NCBI RefSeq assembly: GCF_001704155.1 | Contig: NZ_CP016294.1 | Span: 1,485,501-1,549,500 of the forward strand | Direction of reading: 5' to 3' | Source: Stenotrophomonas rhizophila | Lineage (GTDB): Bacteria; Pseudomonadota; Gammaproteobacteria; Xanthomonadales; Xanthomonadaceae | DNA: 64,000 nt | Notes under the pieces: model-generated | Told to the model about the DNA's origin: nothing | Database searches by the model: none | The model's input: the letters and a program-made list of their open reading frames with translations, nothing else | In this document: one piece after another, positions 57,466 through 64,000 of the stretch | How the letters are laid out: every line of letters starts with the position of its first letter | Numbering within the stretch: position 1 is the stretch's first letter | Position numbers and translations under genes: made by a program

Positions 57466-57896
57466 GCGTCGCTCTCCTTCCAGGGGTCGTAGCTGCCGAA
57501 CCACCACAGGTGGCCCTCGAGGTCGCGGCAGGCATAGCCGCGGCCGCCGTAGTCCTGGTCGGCGATATCGATCGCCAGCTCGGCCCCGGCGGCGACCGCA
57601 CGCTCGTAGTGGGCATCGGGGTCGGTCACGATGACGCAGGCACTCTGGGTTTCGCGGCCCTCGACTTCATCGGGTTGCACGATGAGCTTGCCCCAGTCGC
57701 CGCCGTTGTCGACCGAGCCGAGCATGATCATGCCGCGGCCGTAGACCAGTTGGGCGTGGTACACGATGTCGCCTTCGGCGTACACGGCCTGCGCGGTGAA
57801 CCCGAACGCACGCTCCAGCCAGGCGATGGCCGCGCGCGCGTTGCGGTAGCGCAGGCAGGGAATGATGGTCGAACCGCGGTCGGTGGGGATGGTCAT
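57462..57896 (-). CDS. VOC-superfamily (glyoxalase/PhnB-like) protein
   Basis: 144 residues with two beta-alpha-beta-beta-beta units. The first has TIIPCLRYRNARAAIAWLERAFGF, typical of PhnB-like VOC proteins, and the second SACVIVTDPDAHYERAVAAGAE followed by YGGRGYACRDLEGHLWWFGSY, where the metal-site Glu is present in DLEGHLW. It may bind a metal and a small ligand. The gene is first in a two-gene unit with DUF72. ATG 57896 is a clear start. The substrate is unknown. Confidence 0.85.
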   Translation of the reverse strand: MTIPTDRGSTIIPCLRYRNARAAIAWLERAFGFTAQAVYAEGDIVYHAQLVYGRGMIMLGSVDNGGDWGKLIVQPDEVEGRETQSACVIVTDPDAHYERAVAAGAELAIDIADQDYGGRGYACRDLEGHLWWFGSYDPWKESDA

Positions 57897-58028
57897 GGGG
57901 TGCTCCGGGGTGGGCGGCTTCTGGCACAGGCGAGCCTGCGGCCGGCCGCGTTACCATCGCGCGAAACCTGGCGTAACCGGCCCGTCGGTGGCCTCGACGC
58001 CCCTGCAACATGCAACCGGAGACACTGA

Positions 58029-59585
58029 TTGAACACATCCTGGATCGGAGGCCTTGTGCTGCTGGCGTGCGCACCCCTGGCGTCGGCAGCCGTGCCGGCC
58101 GAACTGCAGCGGCTGGATGCCACGGTGGAACGCGTGCGCAGCCAGTTCGACATTCCCGGCATCGCGGTGGCGGTGGTCAAGGACGGCCAGGTCGTCTTCG
58201 AGCGCGGCTATGGCGTACGCGAGCTGGGCAAGCCGGCACCGGTCGAGGCCGACACCCTGTTCGCCATCGCCTCCAACACCAAGGCGTTCACGGCCACCTC
58301 GCTGAACCTGCTGGCCGAGCAGGGCAAGCTGAAGATGGACGACCGGGTGATCGACCACCTGCCGTCGTTCCGCATGTCCGATCCCTACGTGACCGGCGAA
58401 ATGCGCATCCGCGACCTGCTTTCGCACCGCAGCGGGCTGAGCCTGGGCGCGGGCGACCTGCTGTTCTGGCCGACCACCACCTACAGCAACGCCGAGGTGG
58501 TGCAGCGGCTGGGCAAGGTGCCGCTGAAAGCCGGCTTCCGCGACCGCTACGCCTACGACAACATTCTGTATGCGGTGGCGCAGCAGGTGATCGAACAGGT
58601 TTCCGGGCAGTCGTACGCGGACTTCCTGCAGCAGCACATCTTCACCCCGGTGGGCATGGCCGGCACCCGCTTCAATGCCGACCACCTGAAGCCGGGCGAC
58701 AAGGCCGCCACCGGGCATGCCAAGTTCGACTTCACCGACCTGCGCACGGTGGCGCCGCTGACCTGGTCCAACAACGCCGGCGCGGGCGGGGTGTATTCCA
58801 GCGTGCACGACATGGCGCGCTGGATGAACGTGCAGCTGGCGCAGGGCAAGCTGGAAAACGGCACCGCGCTGTTCAGCCCGAAGAGCCAGCAGGCGATGTG
58901 GCAGATGATCACCCCGCAGGTGGTGCCCGAACCGAGCGTGCCGGCCCTGGCTGCCGCGCGCCCGAACTTCGCCGGCTACGGCGAGGGCTGGAGCCTGAGC
59001 GACTACCGGGGGCAGAAGCTGGTGTGGCACACCGGCGGTTGGCCTGGCATGGTGTCGCGGGTGACGTTGGTGCCGGAGCAGAAGCTGGGCATCGTGGTGC
59101 TGACCAACCAGGAAGTGGGCGCGGCCTTCAACGCGGTCACCATGGACGTGCTGGACGCCTATCTCAAGGCGCCGGCCACCGACTGGGTGGCGGCGTATGC
59201 CGCGGCGGTGGCCAAGGCGCAGGACAAGGCCGATGAGGGCTGGGCGGCGCACCAGGCGGCACGCGATCCGAAATCCACGCCGTCGCTGCCGCTGGCCCGC
59301 TACGCCGGCACCTACCGTGACCCGTGGTATGGCGAGGTGTTCGTCGAGCAGCGCGCCGGCAAGCTGCGCCTGCGTTTCGGCAGGACGGCGCAGCTGGTGG
59401 GCACGATGGAGCACTGGCAGCACGATACGTTCATCGTGCGCTGGGACGACCGCTCGCTCAACGCCGATGCGTTCGTGAACTTCAGCCTGGATCCGGACGG
59501 CAAGGTGCGCGAGGTGCGCATGCAGGCGGTTTCGTCGCTGACCGACTTCAGTTTCGATTTCCAGGACCTGGTGTTGACCCCGTGA
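58029..59585 (+). CDS. Exported serine hydrolase of the beta-lactamase/PBP-C family
   Basis: 518 residues. A signal peptide (GGLVLLACAPLASA) precedes a class C beta-lactamase-like domain. The SxxK motif is S82-N-T-K85 in IASNTKAFTATS, the YxN motif is Y176-D-N, and HTGG near residue 335 replaces KTG. The C-terminal domain after residue 400 resembles DUF3471 (ARYAGTYRDPWYGEVFVEQ). These proteins are peptidases or esterases and not necessarily beta-lactamases. The start TTG 58029 has GGAGA eight bases upstream. The gene is divergent from the VOC gene. Confidence 0.88.
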   Translation: MNTSWIGGLVLLACAPLASAAVPAELQRLDATVERVRSQFDIPGIAVAVVKDGQVVFERGYGVRELGKPAPVEADTLFAIASNTKAFTATSLNLLAEQGKLKMDDRVIDHLPSFRMSDPYVTGEMRIRDLLSHRSGLSLGAGDLLFWPTTTYSNAEVVQRLGKVPLKAGFRDRYAYDNILYAVAQQVIEQVSGQSYADFLQQHIFTPVGMAGTRFNADHLKPGDKAATGHAKFDFTDLRTVAPLTWSNNAGAGGVYSSVHDMARWMNVQLAQGKLENGTALFSPKSQQAMWQMITPQVVPEPSVPALAAARPNFAGYGEGWSLSDYRGQKLVWHTGGWPGMVSRVTLVPEQKLGIVVLTNQEVGAAFNAVTMDVLDAYLKAPATDWVAAYAAAVAKAQDKADEGWAAHQAARDPKSTPSLPLARYAGTYRDPWYGEVFVEQRAGKLRLRFGRTAQLVGTMEHWQHDTFIVRWDDRSLNADAFVNFSLDPDGKVREVRMQAVSSLTDFSFDFQDLVLTP

Positions 59586-59593
59586 AAACAAAC

Positions 59594-59629
59594 GGCAGGC
59601 TGCGGTGGGATAATCGCGGCCTGCCTGTT
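59594..59629 (+). terminator. Probable terminator hairpin before the ABC transporter gene
   Basis: GGCAGGC pairs with GCCTGCC (59619-59625) around an 18-base loop and is followed by TGTTTT, nine bases after the hydrolase stop. The loop contains GATAAT, which could also be a -10 box for the next gene. Confidence 0.5.
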
Positions 59630-59643
59630 TTCCAGGAAATGGA

Positions 59644-61479
59644 ATGTTCCGCTGGTTCGAGTCGCTGATTCCCGTCTTTCCGCCGATCGACGCGCGCATG
59701 CCGCCGCGCCGCGTGTTGCCGTTCTACCTCCACTATCTGCGCCCGGTCTGGCCGGTGCTGCTGGCCACGTTGATCGCCGGGCTGCTGCTGGCGCTGGTGG
59801 AAGTGGCCATGTTCGATTTCCTCGGCCGCATCGTCGACATGGTCAGCGAGCAGCCGGATGCGGGCTTCTTCGCCCGGCACGCCGACACGCTGCTGTGGAT
59901 GGCGGCGATCACGCTGGTGGCGCGGCCGGTGCTGGTGGGCCTGCACAACCTGCTGGTCAACCAGGCCATCGTGCCGGGCCTGAGCAACCGGTCGCGCTGG
60001 CTGATGCACAACTACGTGGTACGCCAGAGCCTGTCGTTCTTCCAGAATGATTTCGCCGGCAGCATGGCCAACCGGGTCATGCAGACCGGTACGTCGCTGC
60101 GCGAGTCGGCGGTGCAGATGGTGGATTCGCTGTGGTACATCGTGGTGTACACCGGCACGGCGTTGTACCTGTTCGCGCAGGCGGACTGGCGGCTGATGAT
60201 TCCGCTGGTACTGTGGTTGGCAGCCTACGTGGTGATCATGGTGTACTTCGTGCCGCGTGCGAAGGAGCGTGCCTGGATCGCGTCCGAGGCGCGCTCCAAG
60301 GCGATGGGCCGGATCGTCGATGGCTACACCAACATTCCCACGCTGAAGCTGTTCGCCCACGGCGGGCGCGAGCAGGCCTATGTGGCCGAGGCGATCGAGG
60401 AACTGGCGGTCAAGCACCGCCGCCAGACCCGGATCACCACCGGCATGGACCTGACCATCGCGATCGTCAACGGCTTCCTGATCGCCGGTACCTGCGGGCT
60501 GGCGCTGTGGCTGTGGAGCCACGGCAACATCACGGTGGGCGCGATCACGCTGGCCACGGGCCTGGTGATCCGCATCCACAACATGTCCGGCTGGATCATG
60601 TGGACGATCAACGGCATCTTCGAGGACATCGGCACGGTGCAGGACGGCATCACCACCATTTCGCAGCCACTGAGCGTGCAGGACCGCGCCGATGCGGTGC
60701 CGCTGGTGGTGCACGAAGGCGGGGTGCAGTTCGATGACATCCACTTCCACTACGGCAAGCAGGGCGGGGTGATCGCCGGGCTGGACCTGAGCGTGAAGCC
60801 GGGCGAGAAGATCGGCCTGGTCGGTCCGTCGGGCGCGGGCAAGTCGACGCTGGTGAACGTGCTGCTGCGCCTGTACGACCTGGAAAGCGGGCACATCCGC
60901 ATCGACGGCCAGGACATCGCGGCGGTCACCCAGGAAAGCCTGCGCCGGCAGATCGGCGTCGTTACGCAGGACACGTCGCTGCTGCACCGCTCGATCCGCG
61001 ACAACCTGTTGTACGGGCGGCCTGACGCCAGCGAGGAACAACTGCGTGCGGCGGTGGGCAAGGCGCGCGCTGCCGCCTTCATCGACACGCTGCGTGACGC
61101 CGAAGGGCGGCAGGGTTATGACGCGCACGTGGGCGAGCGCGGGGTCAAGCTGTCCGGCGGCCAGCGACAGCGCATCGCCATCGCGCGGGTGCTGCTCAAG
61201 GACGCGCCGATCCTGGTGCTGGACGAGGCGACCTCGGCACTGGACTCGGAAGTGGAAGCGGCGATCCAGGACAACCTGGACGAGCTGATGGCGGGCAAGA
61301 CGGTCATCGCCATCGCGCACCGCCTGTCCACCATCGCGCGCATGGACCGGCTGGTGGTGATGGACCAGGGCCGTATCGTGGAAACCGGCACGCACGCCGA
61401 GCTGGTCGCCGCGGGTGGTCTCTATGCACGCCTGTGGGCGCGGCAGACCGGTGGGTTCGTCGCGGCGGACGCTGGGTAG
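59644..61479 (+). CDS. ABC exporter with fused membrane and ATPase domains
   Basis: 611 residues. Six transmembrane helices (residues about 30-330) are followed by an ATPase domain. Walker A is GPSGAGKST near 396, the Q-loop is GVVTQDTSLLHR, the signature LSGGQRQRIAIAR near 502, Walker B LVLDEATSALDSE near 525, and the H-loop IAIAHRLS. The half-transporter size suggests a homodimer, resembling lipid- or drug-exporting MsbA/Atm-type proteins. It has its own ATG and is followed by the repeat locus. The substrate is not predictable. Confidence 0.92.
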   Translation: MFRWFESLIPVFPPIDARMPPRRVLPFYLHYLRPVWPVLLATLIAGLLLALVEVAMFDFLGRIVDMVSEQPDAGFFARHADTLLWMAAITLVARPVLVGLHNLLVNQAIVPGLSNRSRWLMHNYVVRQSLSFFQNDFAGSMANRVMQTGTSLRESAVQMVDSLWYIVVYTGTALYLFAQADWRLMIPLVLWLAAYVVIMVYFVPRAKERAWIASEARSKAMGRIVDGYTNIPTLKLFAHGGREQAYVAEAIEELAVKHRRQTRITTGMDLTIAIVNGFLIAGTCGLALWLWSHGNITVGAITLATGLVIRIHNMSGWIMWTINGIFEDIGTVQDGITTISQPLSVQDRADAVPLVVHEGGVQFDDIHFHYGKQGGVIAGLDLSVKPGEKIGLVGPSGAGKSTLVNVLLRLYDLESGHIRIDGQDIAAVTQESLRRQIGVVTQDTSLLHRSIRDNLLYGRPDASEEQLRAAVGKARAAAFIDTLRDAEGRQGYDAHVGERGVKLSGGQRQRIAIARVLLKDAPILVLDEATSALDSEVEAAIQDNLDELMAGKTVIAIAHRLSTIARMDRLVVMDQGRIVETGTHAELVAAGGLYARLWARQTGGFVAADAG

Positions 61480-61531
61480 AGCAACAGCAACAGCAACGGC
61501 AACAGCTGCGGCGTTTTTGTTGTTACGTGCA

Positions 61532-61645
61532 GGGAAGGCCGGCGGGCAGCCCTCTACGGGACACGCCGTAAACCCATCCATGGGGGCTTGGCAAAAACAT
61601 CCATGTTTTTGACAGTCCCTACGAGGGCTGCCCGCCGTCCTTCCC
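61532..61645 (+). repeat. Hairpin element, copy B1
   Basis: Outer arms 61532-61562 and 61615-61645 pair at 27 of 31 positions, with the same 3-base internal mismatch beside GGGAC as A2 and B2. The core is identical to A1 over ACACGCC...GACAGT. It belongs to the gene-free stretch 61480-62052, which otherwise holds REP units, copy B2 and a terminator. Confidence 0.9.
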
Positions 61646-61676
61646 TTCAAACATCGCGGTCGGCGGAACGGAAAGC

Positions 61677-61804
61677 AGCGACGCATGGCGTCGCTCTACG
61701 CGTTCGCGATGTAGGGTCGGTTCCCAAACGACTGCCGGGACGAATGCAACATCCGATGACGCATGAAAATGATCGAAACCCGTAGAGCGACGCCATGCGT
61801 CGCT
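61677..61804. repeat. Three REP palindromes between hairpin copies B1 and B2
   Basis: A minus-strand unit at 61677-61699 and a plus-strand unit at 61782-61804 are exact inverted copies of GTAG plus AGCGACGC-CAT-GCGTCGCT. A third at 61711-61732 is GTAG plus GGTCGGTTCCCAAACGAC, of the same family as that at 29930. The first and third units are extended by matching flanks (GGCGGAACGG near 61662, CCGTTCCGCC near 61810), giving a nested inverted repeat. Confidence 0.8.
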
Positions 61805-61834
61805 GCTCTCCGTTCCGCCCCGCGCAATGCATGA

Positions 61835-61948
61835 GGGGAGGCCGGCGGGTAACCTCCGTAGGGACTGTCAAAAACATGGATGTTTTTGCCAAGCCTACAA
61901 GGACGTACTTGCGGCGTGTCCCGTAGGGGGTTGCCCGCCGGCCTCCCC
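61835..61948 (-). repeat. Hairpin element, copy B2 (inverted)
   Basis: Outer arms 61835-61865 and 61918-61948 pair at 26 of 31 positions plus two G-U pairs. The inner stem has TAC-GTCCTT-GTA (read on the minus strand) instead of CCC-ATCCAT-GGG in A1 and B1, so two base pairs changed together. It is inverted relative to B1 with 189 bases between them. Confidence 0.9.
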
Positions 61949-61984
61949 AGCACGCAGCACCTGAAACGCTGCTCTACGCGCGAA

Positions 61985-62016
61985 ACAAAAACGGCCCGGT
62001 AATCACCGGGCCGTTT
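61985..62016 (-). terminator. Intrinsic terminator of the DUF885 gene
   Basis: On the minus strand a perfect 10-base stem (ACGGCCCGGT / ACCGGGCCGT) with a 4-base loop is followed by TTTTGTTT, 39 bases after the stop of the DUF885 gene. Confidence 0.9.
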
Positions 62017-62052
62017 CCATATCACGTGCCGAACCGTGGCCGGCAACCACCA

Positions 62053-63861
62053 TCACTCGATCGGCTGGTCCAGCATCAGCTGGCGTGCGAAGCGCACCGG
62101 CGGGGCGCCGTAGGACAGCATCTGGTCGTGGTAGGCCTTCAGGTTGAACTTGTCGCCCTGCTTTTCCTGCATCGCCTTGCGCGTGTCGAAGTGCTCCTGC
62201 GCGCCGACGAAGTAGGTCGGCAGCTGCGCCGAGGTCAGCTGCGCGCGCACCCACTTGCCCGATGCTTCGCTTTCCTGCTGGAACGCATCGTGGGTCATCA
62301 GCTGCATCGCCTGCTCGCGCGTCCAGTTGTCCACGTGCACGCCCTGGTCCAGGATCGCGTTGGAGATCGTGCGCAGGTAGAACTTCAGCTGCACCAGGTG
62401 GAACAGCGGATCGTTGTCCAGGTAACCCTGCTCCTGCATCATCCGCTCGGTGTACACCGCCCAGCCTTCGGCGAACAGGCCCGAGCGCAGCACCGCACGC
62501 AGCGTCGACGGGAACTTGCCCGAATGCCAGCCCTCCAGGTAGTGGCCCGGCGTGCCTTCGTGGATGCTCAGCAGGTGGATCATGCGGCTGTTGTATTCGC
62601 GCAGGAACGAATCGACCTGCTTGTCGGTCCAGTCGTCCGGAATCGGCGACACCGCGTAGAAGGTCTTCAGGTTCTTGTCCAGCGGACCCGGCGAATCGCA
62701 GTAGGCCACGGCCACGCCGCGCTGGAATTCGGGCATCAGGATGATGTCCACCGGCGCGTCGGGCAGGGTCATCAGGTCATGCTTGCGCACGAACTCGGTG
62801 GACTGCGCCAGCGCCGCCTTGGCATCGTCGACCACCTTGTCGCGCGCCGGCTTGTCGGCGTAGGCCAGCTCCAGCGCCGCTTCGATCGCCGCCTGCTGCT
62901 GTTCGTCGCTCGGATTGGCCGGCAGCGCCGGGGCGCCCGGCTTGCCGTTCAGCACCGTCTGCGCGATGCCGTACATGTCCTGGCGTACGCGCTTGAGTTC
63001 GGCGCGGGCACGTTCGCCGATCTCGGCGCGCGACAGCGACGAGTTCAGCGCGAACTTCAGCTTCTGATCGTACAGCTCGGCACCGATGCGGAAATCGCCC
63101 TTGGCGTTCGGCACCAGCGTCTTGTCCAGCCACGTCTGCTGATCGTCCACCGCCTTCTTCAGGCCGTCGATGGCGGCTTGCAGGCGCTTGCCGTCCTCGG
63201 CCGGCAGTTCGCCGATGTGGGGCGTGATGAAGGTATCGACGATGCTCAGGATGCCCTTGTTCTGCTTGGACACCGTTTCGGCGTGGATCTTCGGCACGCG
63301 GGCCGGGTCCAGGTTCTCGCGAGCCTGGGCGAAGATCTGCGGCAGCTTCTCCATCCGTGCGGTGGCCGACTTCAGGCGGTCGGGCAGCGGCGCGAACTCA
63401 CGCGCCATCAGGCCGTACAGGGCGCTGCCGGCGGTGCCGTTGTAGATCTGCGGATCCCACTTGGACGCCTGCAGCACTTCGGCGTTCCAGATTTCGGACT
63501 GCAGCTGGTTGCGCAGGATGGCCGCATCCACCTGGTTTTCGCGCGAGAGCTTGCCCACCTCGACCTTGTCCAGTTCGCCGAGCAGGCCCTTGTAAGCGGT
63601 CAGCATCTTCTGCTGGCCGGCCGCGCTCAGATCGTCGATCTCGCTGTCGTAACGGTGATCGCCGATCTGGGTGGCGCTGATCGGCGACAGCTGCATCCAG
63701 GTGTCCAGGGCACGCTTGGACAGGTCGGCGAAGGCGGCATCCACGGCCGCATCGGCGGCGGGGGCGGTGGCCGCGGTACCGGCCGGGGCGGTGGGGGCGT
63801 CGGCCTGCTGGCAGCCACCCAGGGCGGCGATCAGGGCAAGGGCAAGAAGATGCTGGCGCAT
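62053..63861 (-). CDS. DUF885-family lipoprotein, probable metallopeptidase
   Basis: 602 residues. The signal peptide ends in a lipobox (LIAALGGCQQ). The C-terminal half contains LSIHEGTPGHYLEGWH, the DUF885 zinc motif (His-Glu...Gly-His), and GLFAEGWAVYTERMM with the third ligand Glu. Family members are thought to be carboxypeptidase- or oligopeptidase-like. The N-terminal part is helical. ATG 63861 precedes the signal peptide; the upstream frame extension is not used. It is divergent from the GFA-family gene at the right edge. Confidence 0.87.
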   Translation of the reverse strand: MRQHLLALALIAALGGCQQADAPTAPAGTAATAPAADAAVDAAFADLSKRALDTWMQLSPISATQIGDHRYDSEIDDLSAAGQQKMLTAYKGLLGELDKVEVGKLSRENQVDAAILRNQLQSEIWNAEVLQASKWDPQIYNGTAGSALYGLMAREFAPLPDRLKSATARMEKLPQIFAQARENLDPARVPKIHAETVSKQNKGILSIVDTFITPHIGELPAEDGKRLQAAIDGLKKAVDDQQTWLDKTLVPNAKGDFRIGAELYDQKLKFALNSSLSRAEIGERARAELKRVRQDMYGIAQTVLNGKPGAPALPANPSDEQQQAAIEAALELAYADKPARDKVVDDAKAALAQSTEFVRKHDLMTLPDAPVDIILMPEFQRGVAVAYCDSPGPLDKNLKTFYAVSPIPDDWTDKQVDSFLREYNSRMIHLLSIHEGTPGHYLEGWHSGKFPSTLRAVLRSGLFAEGWAVYTERMMQEQGYLDNDPLFHLVQLKFYLRTISNAILDQGVHVDNWTREQAMQLMTHDAFQQESEASGKWVRAQLTSAQLPTYFVGAQEHFDTRKAMQEKQGDKFNLKAYHDQMLSYGAPPVRFARQLMLDQPIE

Positions 63862-63964
63862 CGGCGATCCTGTGCTGTGGACAATCGCCCAGCATAGGCG
63901 CTGCTGACGGGCGACCGCCCGTGCCATTGGATTACCATGGACCTTTCCCGCCGGGAGGTGTGCC

Positions 63965-64000
63965 ATGCAGTACGAAGGAAGCTGCCATTGCGGGCAGATC
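63965..64000 (+). CDS. Start of a GFA/CENP-V-family protein (cut by window edge)
   Basis: The first twelve residues read MQYEGSCHCGQI. GSCHCG is the zinc-binding start of the glutathione-dependent formaldehyde-activating (GFA/CENP-V-like) family. The ribosome site GGGAGG lies six bases before ATG 63965. Only the N-terminus is visible, so function cannot be confirmed. Confidence 0.7.
   Translation, partial: MQYEGSCHCGQI

Noticed and set aside
58029..59585. Chromosomal AmpC beta-lactamase
   Set aside because: Although S-x-x-K and Y-x-N motifs are present, the third motif is HTGG and a DUF3471-like tail is attached, which points to the broader serine-hydrolase family.
61588..61785. Small protein starting MAKTSMFLTVP, also readable at other hairpin copies
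   Set aside because: The frame is created by the conserved core of the hairpin element; downstream residues differ at each copy and no ribosome site is present.
61532..61948. Insertion sequence or MITE with terminal inverted repeats
   Set aside because: No transposase frame lies between the inverted copies, no target-site duplication is evident, and each copy is itself a hairpin, so these are better described as hairpin elements plus REPs.

Overview
The window is a contiguous piece of high-GC chromosome, densely coding on both strands, from a gammaproteobacterium of the family Xanthomonadaceae, most likely Stenotrophomonas. I base this on three things. Short GTAG-headed palindromes of the SMAG/REP type known from S. 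maltophilia occur in at least six places. The gene complement fits: a CreBCD system, a DesT/DesC/DesB desaturase locus, a UbiM-type hydroxylase and a ZnuD receptor. Codon use is strongly GC3-biased. No rRNA, tRNA, CRISPR array, transposase or prophage gene was seen. Gene names rest on motif recognition only, because no search was run.

Layout. 1-3.3 kb: the tail of an unknown gene, then a TetR repressor (DesT/FabR type) divergent from a ferredoxin-reductase/desaturase pair for unsaturated fatty acid synthesis. 3.3-9.1 kb (minus strand): a calcineurin-like phosphatase, and a ferric-siderophore operon (DUF3649, PepSY reductase, DUF3325, TonB receptor) behind a Fur-box-like site. 9.3-13.4 kb: a CDF metal exporter, gpmA and an M13 lipoprotein peptidase. 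13.6-18.6 kb (minus): mfd, a GNAT acetyltransferase and rlmJ. 18.7-22.2 kb: creB-creC-creD with a cre-tag-like site before creD. 22.3-27.9 kb: a single 1856-codon toxin-like protein with a C-terminal Cys/His/Asp triad resembling C58 (YopT-like) cysteine proteases. 28.0-29.9 kb: gltX and zur. 30.1-34.8 kb (minus): a TetR-controlled EmrAB-like pump and another MFS transporter. 34.9-37.7 kb: a ZnuD-like zinc receptor divergent from a MerC-domain protein, each with its own Zur-box-like site. 37.8 kb: ribosomal protein bTHX.

38.6-41.9 kb (minus): a phosphodiesterase lipoprotein and the alkylation-repair pair ogt and ada-alkA. 42.0-45.8 kb: small envelope proteins, a MAPEG protein, a UbiM-like hydroxylase behind an FNR-box-like site, and an S4 RNA-binding protein. 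46.0-54.3 kb: deaD, three cyclic-di-GMP enzymes and rluF. 54.4-61.5 kb: an orphan AAA ATPase, an EamA permease, a DUF72/VOC pair, a penicillin-binding-protein-like hydrolase and an ABC exporter. 62.1-64.0 kb: a DUF885 lipoprotein peptidase and the start of a GFA-family gene.

The two gene-free stretches longer than 300 bases (37948-38600 and 61480-62052) are filled with repeats. Each holds two inverted copies of a roughly 105-115-base hairpin element. Its inner core is conserved, while its outer arms differ between copies yet still pair within each copy. REP palindromes lie between the two copies. I regard this element and the 22.3-27.9 kb toxin-like gene as the most interesting contents of the window. 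Metal homeostasis is a recurring theme: Fur-type iron uptake, zur itself, Zur-type zinc uptake, and CDF efflux.
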